Made by a program: the position numbers and the translations under genes | Assembly (NCBI GenBank): GCA_019828595.1 | Contig: JAHQRK010000008.1 | Location: forward strand, 2,294,001-2,358,000 | Length of the DNA stretch: 64,000 bases | Direction of reading: 5' to 3' | Source of the DNA: Aphanomyces cochlioides | Lineage: Eukaryota > Oomycota > Saprolegniomycetes > Saprolegniales > Verrucalvaceae | Notes under the pieces: model-generated | What the model saw: the letters and a program-made list of their open reading frames with translations, nothing else | The model's database searches: none | Told to the model about the DNA's origin: nothing | Shown here: positions 11,084 to 22,522 of the stretch, piece by piece | How positions within the stretch are numbered: the stretch's first letter is position 1 | How the letters are laid out: the number at the start of each line of letters is the position of its first letter

Positions 11084-12572
11084 ATGATGGGGCACGTGTC
11101 GTTCTTCTCCCAGGCGCGGGTTTCCCAAGACATTACCAAGCCAATCGTGGCGACAGAAGACTTAGCGGCAGGACAGACGATTTTCCAAGAGATAGCGATC
11201 GTTTCGTCGGGATTTGGCCATTCATTTGACGATTGTGGTTGTCATAGTGACGATGAACCGGTCGAAGCGAATGTCGAGCCTGAAACGCTCGACGAAGACG
11301 ATTTGGAAACTGTCAGTCCAGCTGTCGTGCAAGAGTTTGACGCACTCATGTCGTATTGTGAAGGCCACCCCGTCTTGAGTATGGTCGACATTCGCAAAAA
11401 TCTGTTCAAATTGCTTCGTTTGTATGAGCTCGACGCGAAATCGTTGACGCTTCTCCTTACGCTTCAAATCAATAAAGAGGAAGCGAGCGAGTATTTGGAA
11501 GCTGCGACCGGTCTCCGTCGCGAACACCCGAGCATCATCCCTCCAGGTCTCTCGGACGATGATGTGGCACATTTAATTGGACTTCTCAACAACAAATATT
11601 GCCATGCCCTTGAAGAAGTAAGACATACTGTTGTTCTTTTCATGACAAGATGATTTTTTAGATTCAAGGCAGCGGCGTCTTTATTTACATGAGTCTTCTT
11701 GCGCATAGTTGTCTTCCCAATTGCAACTTGACCGTGACTGGCAATACAATGTGGCTCACGGCGATCCGTCCGATTGCAGCCAACGAGCTTTTGACCGTCG
11801 ATGTGGCCGATTTGTTCTACAGACCGCTTCAAGAACGTCGAGATTTACTCGAGAACGACAAGATTCCATGCAATTGTGACTTATGTTCGTGTGTTTTACC
11901 AGATTATGCTCGTACGGTTGTGAAGTGCAGTCGAATTCTGAGATCTGAGTCGTAGGTGCTTTCAAATGCCAAGATTGTGCCGACGGCATCGTTCACCCTC
12001 TCGACGATGTGTTTTCCTGCACGAAGTGCAATGTAAAATGGACTGCCGAGCAAATCGCCGCCGTCGAAGCGCAGGAAAAATCGCTTGTTGAAGAGCTGGA
12101 CGTGACTTCGCTCGAGGCGTTAGATGCTTCGATTGCGTCCTCCCTTCTCCATCCATACCATTTCATCTTTTTCTGGGCGCTTGACGATCTCAATTCGATA
12201 TGCGTCGAAGAAGATTTCCCTGACGTTGAGCTCGCCAAGGTACAGCTCGACATATTTAAACATATTCTCAAGGATTTGTAGATTTATCGTCGGATTTTGG
12301 AGTGCCTCAACTACACGCTGCCATATCCCCACGACGAAAAAGTGCAGCATTACGACCATTTGGCGCAAACTTTGATCAGCATTGGCGATATTGCCGGCGC
12401 GAAAGAAGCGTATGAGCATGCCTATGCTTTGTCGTGTTTGTGCAGTGGAAAAGATTACGACGAGTCGCTTTTGTATGAGCGTTTGATGAAAGACACGCCA
12501 ACCAACAAGGACGAAATGCTCATTGCGTACGGCTTGGACGTCGATGCCGTCAACAATGACGATGCCCCTTAA
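11084..12572 (+). CDS. SMYD-like SET-domain protein, copy A (intact)
   Basis: Four exons (11084-11617, 11662-11911, 11956-12239, 12282-12572) give 452 residues; introns are 42-44 bp with GTAAG/GTACG/GTACA donors. The C-terminal half of a SET fold is visible: AHSCLPN (residues 192-198) is the SET NHSCxPN motif that helps bind S-adenosylmethionine. The stretch NELLTVDV follows, then a post-SET-like cysteine cluster CNCDLC (248-253) and CQDC...CTKC pairs. SMYD-type proteins methylate lysines on histones or cytosolic proteins. An acidic insert (about residues 45-75) splits the N-terminal SET half as in SMYD proteins, but I see no clear MYND finger. The first ATG of an ATG-ATG pair at 11084 is used. 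Exon borders match the paralogue at 58.9-60.5 kb, except that this copy lacks that gene's first intron. Confidence 0.85.
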
Positions 12573-12909
12573 CGATCTGAATAAGGTCTGATTTTTTCTG
12601 CAGTGGACAATATCTACAATCAGCCATGGCATGCCGAGTTGAAAATTGGGCTAGAACGCTCATACAATGAGCTTTGTTGGCAACTCAAGGCTCTTACTTG
12701 AGGAGACAGTCCATTGAATGATTGTAGGATGCACAGGCTGAACAGGGCAGAGAGGAAGGACTCCGTTGAGGGCCAATTCAAAAGGGAGAACAAAAAGGCT
12801 TGACAAAGTCAGAGACTGTCAGACGTCCTCAATCCAATTTTGCACTTGAGTTGGCAGATAGACGAGTGGCGATTCATGGTGAAGGCGAACCTCTTGACAA
12901 ACGATCGTC
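11096..12909 (+). repeat. Segmental duplication block, source copy
   Basis: This 1.8-kb block, which covers nearly all of SET copy A plus about 340 bp downstream, recurs almost base for base at 41103-42905 in the same orientation. The match starts inside codon 5 of the SET gene and ends within the coding remnant described at 12840-12909. Differences are few: a net 10-nt deletion, a 1-nt deletion and scattered substitutions, all in the other copy. Confidence 0.95.
12796..12909 (+). pseudogene. Fragment of an unrecognised gene (LADRR-AIHG family), truncated by hAT sequence
   Basis: The plus strand reads ...LELADRRVAIHGEGEPLDKRSS and then diverges. The same coding fragment continues for about 40 more codons at 42.8-43.0 kb. 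A related one is read on the minus strand at 57.2-57.5 kb (DIVDLADRREAIHG). I do not recognise the family. Similarity stops where hAT-derived sequence begins, so this copy was probably cut by that insertion. Confidence 0.45.
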
Positions 12910-13990
12910 CATCGAGAGATTAACACTGTAAGCACAATATTAACATTGCAATTCACTTTTGATTAATCTACAATGCCAGCTCTCGTCGATAACCACGTTT
13001 TCCACAAGGAGAAAGGTGGCAAGCGTGTTACGTATTGCCGCTACTGCTCTCAATCTATGACATCCCAGTCCTAGGGATGCTGGGAGCAGCATATGCGAGG
13101 ATATTTGCATTGTCCTGACGACATCAAGCAACAGCTTCAACTAAAAAAACGTGACCATGATGAATTCGAGAAATCTTCATCGTCAAATCTATTTGTTTCT
13201 ATAATCCAGCAAGCACAGCCCGATCCTTCTAAACAAAGACTGTCAATCTACCCTTTCGAAATGGACAGACATCATGGATCCTAAGTGGAAACAACATTGA
13301 AATGAGCTGGTGGCCAAAATGGTCTTTCAACAGCAATCCCTTTTCGTGCTTTAGACTCTACAGCATGGTTATCCTTAATGAAAGCTCTCCGTCCAGCATA
13401 TAGCCCCCCTTCAAGTCGTGTTGTCAGCGGACGACTACTTGATGAAATTGTGTCTAAAGAAGACGCGACTTTGATTTCTAAGGTTGCAAATCACAGTCGT
13501 GTTTGTCTATCGCACATATAGCAATTTGATTTTTGCTTTGGACGATAACGAAGAATTTAAGAAACTTGTTATCTACCGTTGGTCTTTTCTGCGCACAGAA
13601 GCCAAGAGTAAATTTCAGATCGAAATTCGCAAAATTGAGGGAGCTCGCTTTCGCCGTGCCCAAACCGGACGGTATTGCAGATATGTTAGATTCGGCAACA
13701 AAATGTGGAATGGATATGATTGATGATGATAGCGTGAATACATTTCTTCCAGCTTCAACACCACATTGTTACTGTAGCTTATCCTATCGAAAAGTCTCAA
13801 CTCGGGCTGGAAATTGATGAATTTGTCCGGCGACTTGACTAAAAGTAATTGAATTAGTTGCTAACATCAACTACAACACATTTTGGGCTGCCCATGGCCG
13901 ACGACATTTCCCAATTCTTTACCTAGTTGTCTCGATCGTCAATTCTATCCCTACCTCACAAGCGGCAGTTGAGCGTGGTTGGAGCATTTA

Positions 13991-15257
13991 CTCCCTCCGT
14001 TCCAAAATTGTTGCCTGAATCAGAAATTTGGCGTACTCCCTCCTGCAAATAATTTGTATTCCTGCAAGAACTAATAATACTATTTTTAGAAGATGGAACC
14101 TGTTACTTCCTATATTATAAATATAATATATTTATAATATTATATTTATACGTGTAACGATACAAACAGCCAATCAAATCGTGTAATATATGTGTCTCAG
14201 TAGCTGCTTAATGGCAAGTTGGACGAATTCTGGCACTGCCAATCGATTCAGGAGGGGGGTTCACCTCGAGAACCTTCCCAGCGCGCACACCAAGTCTCCA
14301 TTGAACCGTGGCCGTGCGACCGCGCAAAGGAACATTACCTTAGTAATGAACCTCTTACTTTGACAGGATCGATTTGGCTCAATTTCGCCTGGTGCAAGGT
14401 AAAATGTTTTCGTTTCCTTCGAGATGTAGAACCACTTTTCGTCCAAGTGGACATAGTTCGTCATGTCTTTCATCACCATATCGTGCTTGATGAAACTCAT
14501 TGCATGCTTAAGTCGGCAGTACTTGTTCGCATCAGTGAGAGCAGGACGAATAGCGCTCGAATGCGCGCGAAACATACCAAGCTTTAGATATCTATGTAAT
14601 GCTCCTAAACTTATTCCTATCCAAGTGAATTAAGCTATCAAATGACAGTATTGCTCACCTGTTTGCTCTGATATTGATCGAAGTGTTGTTCGGTTTCCTA
14701 CGGGCACATCTATCAGCTTAGCTTTCACTTGGTCGGCCGTGAACGCTTTTTTCTGCCAACCCTGCCTGCCTTTAGGCTGGCCACACTCACCATCATATTG
14801 CCATGGATAGCGCCTTGCTTCTTGGCTCTTCCATGTATTCGGCGAATAGTTGATACGTCGACACCATATTTGTCCGCAAGCAGCTTTCCGATGCCATTTG
14901 GTAGCCTGTCAGTAAAGCTGCCTTGACTGACCAGAAAGATCTCTCGCAAAATGGCTTCACGCTCTTCATTTGTCAGGTCGCGCCTTCCAGCGGCCATTTT
15001 TGGTACTGACTGATGGATAAGTGTATGTTTTATCTTAAATTAAGTATGAATAGTTTAAATCACTGTATGCATGACTTCTATCTTAAAGTTTCGCGCTCAA
15101 AGTACATCAGCATGAGCGCTCTTTCTTTTAAACCAATCAGAGTCCAGTAATTCTTCTTGGGGTAGATGACAGAACGATCAAAAGATGAACTGAAAATATT
15201 ATACTCCGTCATGTACACCCTCCCTAAACTCGCGCAACAATTTTGGAACGGAGGGAG
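13991..15257 (-). mobile_element. Mariner-like element (MLE) inserted in hAT, with TA duplication
   Basis: Terminal inverted repeats start CTCCCTCCGTTCCAAAATT and extend to about 24 bp. TA flanks both ends (13989-13990 and 15258-15259), as expected for Tc1/mariner. Minus-strand coding remnants are an N-terminal HTH region (14725-14997, RRIHGRAKKQG) and part of the DDE domain (14261-14575, HLDEKWFY). Later catalytic residues are missing, so the element is internally deleted and not autonomous. The TIR resembles the CTCCCTCCGT ends known from plant MLEs and Stowaway MITEs. Near 14117-14151 there is a 14-bp-arm AT palindrome. Confidence 0.9.
14261..14997 (-). pseudogene. Mariner transposase remnant
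   Basis: Two disconnected fragments remain. Residues 1-90 from the ATG at 14997 start MAAGRRDLTNEEREAIL and carry a helix-turn-helix. A 3' part at 14575-14261 contains the first catalytic Asp in VHLDEKWFYISKET. They lie in different frames, and the second and third DDD/E positions cannot be found before the element ends. Confidence 0.8.
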
Positions 15258-15603
15258 TATAACTTTATTCACACCAAAAATGGAATAGACTTCACCATTC
15301 CAAAAGCACTTAACGTGTGAAATTAGACATGAATTTGAAGAAAGATCAAATAGAGCTTGAAATGATTGATGTCATGATAGCAATTGCCAGTGTTGGCGAT
15401 GTCAGTAGCAAGCCCAATATATTGAATTTGTGTGTGTGTCGACCTTAGTTTACCTCACTGTACCGTCCACTGGTAAAGTGTAAAAATGGTAAAGTGTAAA
15501 GAAACAATGCACTTGACGGTAAACCGTCTGCGTCGTGACTCATGAGATGGGAAAGCACAGAACATACAGTGCGAACGAACACTTCGATGCCTCATGAGTC
15601 ATG

Positions 15604-15803
15604 AGGCAGACGATTCCTATGTAAGCGCGCATCGATACGGAGGTTCGAAACCTTAAACTCTGAAACTGCAAAGGAGCATCAAGTGATCGATAAAGCACAT
15701 TTGGTTTCATTCACTAGAGTCGTCACCGCTGCTCGTTTAGCTTTGGTTCTTGTAGTTCAACATGACAACAAGGTTCATCAAACTTAAGTTGCATCGACAC
15801 CGC
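15604..15803 (-). repeat. 3' end of the LADRR-AIHG gene family, inverted copy
   Basis: This 200-bp stretch is the reverse complement of 42963-43170, with few changes, and resembles 57066-57200 and 40722-40806. On the minus strand it carries the tail of the unrecognised gene whose earlier part is at 12.8 kb. At its right end it is fused to copia reverse-transcriptase sequence, so it marks a rearrangement breakpoint. Confidence 0.75.
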
Positions 15804-16004
15804 AAGCTTGGTTCATGGACTAACGTGGTGACGATTGATGAGGAATATCAGTCGTTAATCGATAATAAAACGTGGGAGTTGACTGAGCTACCTCCTGGTA
15901 GACTAGCCATTCCGTGCCACTGGGTATTTACTGTTAAGTACCACTCTAATGGGTCCATCGAGCGCTTCAAGGCTCGTCTCGTAGCACAGGGTTGCCATCA
16001 AAAC
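15804..16004 (+). pseudogene. Copia RT fragment (start of reverse transcriptase), inverted relative to the rest
   Basis: Reads NVVTIDEEYQSLIDNKTWEL, then PCHWVFTVKYHSNGSIERFK and ARLVAQG, the standard opening of a Ty1/copia reverse transcriptase. It is on the plus strand, while the following RT piece (16005-16318) is on the minus strand. It should directly follow the minus-strand fragment ending near 21768 (SLKEALTGPNSAQW). Confidence 0.8.
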
Positions 16005-18931
16005 CAACTAATGTCAGAAACTCATGTAGGAGTTGATACCAAATTCTTGGAGCCTGCTTAAGTCCATATATGCTTTTAACGAGCTCATAGACTAGATGTT
16101 TTGTACGACTCTGCACAAAGCCTGGAGCCTGACGCATGTACAGTTTGGTACCATTCGGAATGGACCCGTTTAGAAAGGCTGTGAGCACATCCATTTGCTT
16201 AATAATACAATCATGAATAACACCTAGCGCTAGAACCAGTCTAAGCGACTCAAATCGAGCAACAGGTACATAGACTTCATCACAATCTACACCATACTCT
16301 TGTGTAGTCTTCTGCTATTCCTTGGAATCGACACTTCATAGACCTAGATGAGAGCTTTTTGTCCGATCGAAGCTCTTGCGGTAAGTGTGCGTAGCACACA
16401 CATCCCCACATATGAATGCGACTTAAATCAGGAAGGACACCATGAACACATTTATACGGTGTCTTGTCGCTCAGACGCTTGGAAGGTGTGAGATTTTGGA
16501 TATATGTAGCATACATCAATGCTTCGGGCCACCACTTTGCATTCATATTAGCATCTAAAAGCATGCATCTAACTTTAGCAAACATTGACTGGTGGTCTCT
16601 CTCAGCAGACCCATTCTCCTCAGGCGAATATCGATTAGACTTTTTATATTTAATACCCAGTTCATTGTAGAATTTAAGAAGCGACCTGTTGTTGAACTCA
16701 GTGCCTCCATCAGTTCGCACTCGGCGAATGACCTTGTCTATTTGTCTTTGAACCAGATTCACAAAGTCTTTAATAGTATTAGGAATTGTGTCCTTAGTCT
16801 TGTGCAAGGATGCCCATCGGTAAGACGACGCATCGTCTACAACGGAGCAGTAGTAGCGAATGTCGCTAGTTGTGCCATACAATCCTGATTGCTTAAGTGG
16901 CCCACATGTGTCCATGTGGAGTGATCCCAAAGGATCAGGGTGTCTGGATCCGACACGTCGCTTATAGGACATCCGTCTATGCTTAGCTATAACACAAGTC
17001 TTACAGAACACCTTTAGATCTTTTAAACTATCGACATGCAGATGAGGTAGACCTTTTATCTTACCAGACGTCAGCATACGAGTTAGAGTCTCTCTGTTAA
17101 CGTGGCCTAATCTCACATGCCACTCAAGAAAAAGCTCGTGCGCTCGATTCACGTTCGTTATTATAGTCTGGCGAGCTGGCGCATGTTTAACTGCATGACA
17201 TATAATCTGACGCTCTTTAATCGAATGACTTCTAACATAATAGGCACCGTTGATGCAGCTAGCGATGAACTGTAGTGAACTATCCTTAAACACATACTTG
17301 TACGTCCCGCAGGAGCTGTCAACGATGACATATCCACACTGTTTCAATCGACTATTAGCTTTAGCACCAGGTACATAAGCTACATTGTGGAATGTGAATG
17401 CTCGTACTCCTTGAGGAGACTGAAACCAGAGCTTTTTTACACCTATGTGTGTGTTGTGCAGATCTTTCCCGTCGCCAAACTTAAACACAAAACCAGAGTG
17501 TCTATTAGACTTAACTAGGTAGTCTGCATCGCCTGTCATGTGATAACCACATCCTCCGTCCAGAGCCCATTCACTTTTGCTCATAGATCGTAATGTTAGT
17601 AGATGTGGTAGGTGTGTCGAGATTACCTGATCCAACTCCACAGACAGAGTCTTCATGGAGGCTGCTACGGTTTCCATGCGTGGAGTGACCGTCGCATCGG
17701 CAACGAGAGCTGGCGAATATTGCATGATATCATCTTCGATCTCGTCGTCCTCGCCAAAAAGTAGATCTTCATACGACTTGGTCGAGTCGATGTCGGGAAT
17801 CTCGACTTCAATTCTTGAGTTGGCCATAGCGGGTACGGCCACTTCCTCGCGGGTGGTGATGGGACCACAGGGCACCTCTTCCCGAGTTGCATCGCGACCT
17901 CTGGGTGTAGAATCTTGGATCTTTCTTGGGACTTCATAGATGTTCGACCGGACCCATCCCCGGCTGAAGTCGTCTTGACGCTTCGGGCACTTCCACTTGG
18001 GATAGTCCTGGCCAGCGACATTGTACTTGCCATCGCAGTAGAAGCACTTCATTCCTTGAGGCGTCGGACGCGCGTTGGCTTTGCCTTGACCGCCATCGTG
18101 TCGCTTGTTTTGATTGGCGGAAATATTGCCATTTTTTCGCTTTCCTGGCCCCTGATTGGTCAATTTTCCGACGTTGTTCACAGGCACTTCTTGCTTGGAA
18201 TTTTGACCACCCATGGTCAAAATAGCCGATTTTCTTTTTTGACCGAAAACACCCACCAATTTTGTCTCAACATCAGACAAGGTGAAGGAAGAGTCGTATT
18301 TAATCTGTGCACCATAAAATTGAGAAGGTAATTCATTCAATGCCAAATAAATAAGCATATCATCAGTTACACTATCTCATCCCAAGTGCTGTTGGGACTG
18401 TGCATTGATCAAATTCTTTAGGGACTTCATCTCACCAAACCATGACTGAATATTGTCAAATGGTTTTTGAGCTATTTTGACTAATTGTCCCATGTAATTA
18501 GTAACAGCAGATACGTTAGAAATCCCGTATCGCCGATTCACCTCAGCCCACACCTCATGCACAGGAGTCTTTGAGTCAGTCGTATCTCGTAATTGTTGAA
18601 CGAAAGAATTAGGAAGAAGAGCTAAGAGATAAAATCGAACCTTTTGCTCGGTTCTCTATCTATTGTATGTATGCCACTGATCACGAACCTCAATACCAGT
18701 AGATTCTGCAGGAGGCACACATGTCAACCAGTCCTCGTATTTGATACGTGGTTCTGGTAACTTTTTAGGTTCCCTAAGATAGTTTCCTGTCATCTCTAGA
18801 GTAAGTCCCTCTAGATAACTAACGAAACCTTGGGACCAAACACGAAACGAGGCCTTCTTTCCGTCAAATGCCAGAAGAGCCAAGTCCGCAGGAAGAGATT
18901 GTTTCACAGAAGAAGCAGCAGGAATAGTCAT
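16005..18931 (-). pseudogene. Ty1/copia gag-pol remnant (gag, protease region, integrase, part of RT)
   Basis: On the minus strand gag starts at the ATG at 18931 (MTIPAASSVKQ) and runs with stops to about 18377. The long frame 16280-18358 carries gag C-terminus, a zinc knuckle (CFYCDGKY...), a protease-like DGGCGYHMTGD, and integrase. Integrase shows the HHCC zinc region (WHVRLGH...CKTCVIAKHR) and a D,D35E core (LHMDTCGP, VRRVRTDGGTEF, SPEENGSAERDH). At about 16318 integrase is joined directly to mid-RT (VARFESLRLVLAL, LTAFLNGS, IYGLKQAPRIWY), skipping about 250 codons. The missing parts lie elsewhere in the window. The element is non-functional. Confidence 0.9.
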
Positions 18932-19533
18932 ACTTGAAATAACAAATATAACAATCACACAAACGTAGAAAGCAAGCAATAGAGAAGGGTATACACAATA
19001 CGTAGAGCTAGAAGGAGCTCAGTTCCGAGGAAGCAAATTGAGTAGTGAGCATTCCTCTTCACATCATAGCTGATGCACGCCGTGAAGCATAACCAACAAT
19101 CAACATATGATAATGTAACAAATGTTACATTAAATATGATTGGTTGATGACCTTGTTACTATTGTTACTTTGAAGGAGTCGGACCCCTCTTCATAAAATA
19201 CACTTTAAATTATAACTTGAATACATTATATGTTCGTTGCCGAAACCATGTAATAAAAATAGAGAGATTTCGCAAAACCCACTGTCACGAAAAAAGTCAC
19301 GAATCGCATAAATTTTAACAGGATACTCCCAAAATGTATCTTCTCATGAGTTTTCAATCATGATCTTCTCACCAAATTCGCCGATTCCATGAGAGTATGA
19401 AGTCACCGAAATACCCTCCAAAACAAATTCCTTTCAATTAGTATACTAAATACATATCGATTTAATCAACATACCCTCAATACCCGATCTTTGCAATAGC
19501 CAACGCGCCTGTTCAAGTCGCCAAGCCACCATC

Positions 19534-20294
19534 ATGATAAATGAAGAGGCAATCGGCGACGACGTACCTTCAACTGCAAACAGTGAAGAACAACCTCCTA
19601 TCCAGAAAAAGAAGCGATTCATATTCAAAGACGAGCATGATCAACTACTTTTGTTAGAGGTTCTAGGTGATAATGGACTGTTTGTACATGGCCGAAAAGG
19701 TCTGATGCATGGGTGAAGATCGAAGCCAATCTGCGTCGAATTGGAGTCGAAGCGACATCCCACAGCATGCAATGTAGACTGCGCACTCTATATGAAACAC
19801 ACTTGAAAGAGGAAAGCGAGTCCAAGGCGGCAAGCGGCATTGAGGAATCATTCACCGAGAAGAAGAAATTGTTATGCGAATACCATGACGCTGTTATGGA
19901 TATGAAAGAAGCTAAAAAAAAGCAAGCAAGGTCGATCTTAATCGACGAGAAAAATGAAGCTGGTGGCAAAGCGTTGCGGCATGCGGCCATGGAAGGCATG
20001 AACAAAGACCCACTTGATGCCAAGTCTGACTCGAAACAAGCGAAGGTCACACTCAATTCAATTTTCCAAGCCATGCACGAGGCGAAATCGATCGAAAACG
20101 ACATGCGAAAACGTGAGCTAGACATCCGCGAAAAGGAAATTGAAGCCAACAATGAACTGAAGCGCCAACGGCTTGATGTGGACATCAAAAACGCTGAGAA
20201 TCAAGCCAAAGCCCTGCTTATTCAAGAACAGCAGCTCCAACTGCAAGCTCAAATGATCAGCATGATTCAATCTCTGCAGTCAAAAGAGAAATGA
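19534..20294 (+). pseudogene. Harbinger Myb/SANT-like accessory protein, frameshifted
   Basis: The first part (from the ATG at 19534) reads ...FIFKDEHDQLLLLEVLGDNG, a SANT/Myb-like helix start. A missing base near 19700 shifts the frame, and the second part continues ...DAWVKIEANLRRIG and then a long charged coiled coil to 20294. In Harbinger transposons this second protein binds DNA and imports the transposase into the nucleus. Confidence 0.7.
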
Positions 20295-20456
20295 ATTTTA
20301 AGAAAAATTAATTGATGCATTTTCTTTTTAAATTAAATGATTAAACTGTTGGATGTATTTTAGTATACAATCGTCTATATAGAATATATTTTCTATATAT
20401 TTAAAATATATTATAAAGTTTTGAATTGATATAAATACAATATATTAAAATGGTAA

Positions 20457-21501
20457 TCAGTGTGCAAGATATTCTTCCAAGGTTGGCGGCGGCATGCCAA
20501 AGAAGTCGCTCGTCTGGTTTCCGCTTCGCGCGCATGCCAAACAATTCGTTAAGAATGCGCCAATCAAGTACAATCGTCCCACTGGTGATGCAAATATCTT
20601 CAGGTTCTTTCTGTAGTCAAGGAATGACCAGTGACGCAGAATGTCTCCAAAGCACCATTCGACCGCAACTCGTACACGGCTCATACGGCGATTAAATTCT
20701 TGCTCTCGGGGCGTTTGTCTTGACGACTTGAATGGCCCCACGAGCCAAGGCAACAAAGGGTAAGCTGGATCGCCGTAGAGGCAGCAAACTGTGTTTAATC
20801 TTGACATGTTCGTGCCTAGACCGCTTTCTCGAAGCAGTGCGACATAATGACGGCGTCCCTCTATGGGACCAAACAGCGATACAATCAGGCCATTCGCCAT
20901 GACAACACTCTGAAATTTCAGAGCGTGAAGACGTTTGTGCCCGTTATAGGCTTGTCGTTGATATTTCGTTGGCCAATATAGCCAACGAAATATCAACAGT
21001 ACCATCTATGAATCCCATGCATTGTAGGGAGACACGACTCTTTTTGGAGATGGCTTGGATGGATTGATTTACGTTGGAATTGATTGTTTCGTGGTCAAAT
21101 GCAATCTTGTCTCTATACTTGTTTGAGAGAGTCATAATCATGTACTTGAAAATTCGACATAATGATGGGGTTGACCGACCAAACAGGAGAGCTAGATCGA
21201 GCCATCGGTTGGGATAGCTTAATCGACGTAACATTATCAATGTAGCCTCTATATCAGTCACACGAGTACGGCACGGGAGGATTATAGTTGAGTTCAATCG
21301 AAATTGTGAAACGAGGGAACGTACTTCGTGCTTCCTGAACCTGAAGAGGGCCTTTAATGTTGCTTCGCTGTGTGATTCAATGTCAAACCGCACATCTGGT
21401 ATGCTGACGCGCTCATGGATTGACTTCTCTAGAAGTAGATAGACCAATGTGTCTTCACCATGTTGCACAGCCAGGATTGTCAATGCAGTCGCTTCGTCCA
21501 T
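20457..21501 (-). pseudogene. Harbinger DDE transposase, disrupted by a local inverted repeat
   Basis: Minus strand from the ATG at 21501. The first catalytic Asp is in MGFIDGTV, the second in LYGDPAYPL and the Glu in VAVEWCFGDI; NGHKRLHALKFQSVV is also typical of DDE_Tnp_4. Frame is lost at about 20956-20994, where a perfect 16-bp-arm hairpin (TTGATATTTCGTTGGC and its complement) replaces the expected link between the first Asp motif and KYQRQAYNGHKR. The copy is dead. Confidence 0.85.
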
Positions 21502-21719
21502 GAGAGGTTCCGCAATATGTTCGTCTATATTTAACTCGTGCTGCGTAGCTCATGACATATGGCCCTGCGAAACCTCTTTCCAAAGTGTCGCAAAAAAAGT
21601 CGCGACTGAATGAGTCATGACATTTTTCATGAGAGCCCAAGTTTGCGAAACCTCTCTAATAAAATAAGAATGAATCTCCAATATCCGTACAAAGTCCGGA
21701 TATACTATCATTTCTGACA

Positions 21720-21757
21720 TTGGATCACCAGTCGCAGGCATCTCGTGCGGAAGAACC
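21720..21757 (-). pseudogene. CRN fragment, left flank of the copia insertion
   Basis: Minus strand reads GGTTCTTCCGCACGAG...GGTGATCCAA, colinear with 43843-43872 and with the HVLVVVP-proximal part of the CRN genes (VVLPREMPATGDP). It ends exactly at the LTR. Beyond 21758 it is fused through a small hairpin (AGTGGCTTGACGCCACT) to copia coding sequence. Confidence 0.7.
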
Positions 21758-21767
21758 AGTGGCTTGA

Positions 21768-22522
21768 CGCCACTGTGCACTGTTTGGACCAGTAAGCGCC
21801 TCTTTTAGAGATCTAGGTATAACTACTTTTGGATTTGGCTGAGTTGTTGTTGACATATCACCAACGTTTACGGAGTACTCTGCCAGTTGATCAATAGATC
21901 GAAGTCCAGAATGCAATAAGTTTAGTAATTCATTCAATTCAAGAGACTCAGTTCTTGGATGACCTGATCGAATGATCGCATTATTGCAGACGTAGTCGTC
22001 AAAACGACGAGGGAGACGACGATTTTGTCGAAGCGATCTCGGGTGAGATTCAAGGGTTTGGGGTGGAGAGTCAAGGGTTGAGGTTTGAGAGTCATTTTGA
22101 CTCACTCTCGTTGAAGTACTCCCACTAACTCTAGTAACTCGTGTTTTCTTTGACTGCATGTCATGAATGTCACCATTGTTTGTTCTTTTACGATTAGATC
22201 TGGAAGGTGAAGTAGGATCATCCACGTCTGAATGATTCTCATCTTGTACGTCTACAGAAGTACTTCTTGAGGTGTGTGAGATGTCATTATCATTGGCGTG
22301 AGTGCTCTCACAACGAGCAGCGTTTCTCTCACAACTAGCAGCGTTACTGTCACAATCACCAGCATGCGAACCCAGCAGTGAGTCAATTGCTTGGGTTTCA
22401 CTGAGCGTTAGGCGAGGTTCCTGGTGGTGGAAAACTTTGCTTACAGCATCTCCAAGGAACCCGTGATCAAAAGTGACATCATGTGCAATAAGAAACTTGT
22501 TATTATGAATATCTAATAGACG
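21768..22522 (-). pseudogene. Copia pol fragment (integrase C-terminus to start of RT)
   Basis: Minus strand reads RLLDIHNNKFLIAHDVTFDH, then a polar linker, then RLPRRFDDYV and PRSLKEALTGPNSAQW. These are the standard copia segments between integrase and RT. It is the piece missing from the 16318 junction, and it runs head to head with the plus-strand RT at 22523. Confidence 0.85.

Larger units (their letters stand above)
12973..15320 (+). pseudogene. Decayed hAT transposase, split by a mariner element
   Basis: A BED-type zinc finger begins at the ATG at 12973 (YCRYCSQS...GCWEQHMRGYLHC, with a stop in between). DUF659/hAT-like fragments follow in shifting frames (FRALDSTAWLSLMKALRPAY; ELAFAVPKPDGI). 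The C-terminal dimerisation motif SQAAVERGWSIY ends at 13990 and resumes at 15258 as NFIHTK, to a stop at 15318-15320. hAT transposases are cut-and-paste enzymes that make 8-bp target duplications. Multiple stops and frameshifts make this copy dead. The break in the dimerisation motif is exactly the mariner insertion (13991-15257). Confidence 0.75.
19261..21657. mobile_element. PIF/Harbinger element nested in the copia LTR
   Basis: Ends begin AGAGAGATTTCGCAAA on the left and AGAGAGGTTTCGCAAA (reverse strand) on the right. The other LTR copy reads straight through this point, so the insertion is certain. Flanks are AAT on both sides, consistent with a 3-bp duplication but ambiguous in A/T-rich sequence. 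It carries the usual two Harbinger genes in convergent orientation: a Myb/SANT-like protein (plus) and a DDE transposase (minus). Confidence 0.85.
18940..21719 (-). mobile_element. Copia 5' LTR, interrupted by a Harbinger element
   Basis: On the minus strand the LTR begins TGTCAGAAATGATAG at 21719 and ends TTTGTTA at 18940. It matches the 3' LTR (23608-23980) except for a 2.4-kb insertion at 19261-21657. Without the insertion it is about 383 bp. The flank before TGTCAG reads TCCAA (21720-21724), matching the TCCAA after the 3' LTR. Confidence 0.85.

Noticed and set aside
14117..14151. AT palindrome as a replication origin or regulatory site
   Set aside because: It lies inside a decayed mariner and is simple A/T sequence; nothing else supports a function.
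15641..15651. GGTTCGAAACC, like a tRNA T-arm B box
   Set aside because: No A box or cloverleaf can be built around it, and the homologous copies at 43.1 kb read GGTTTTGAACC without compensating changes.
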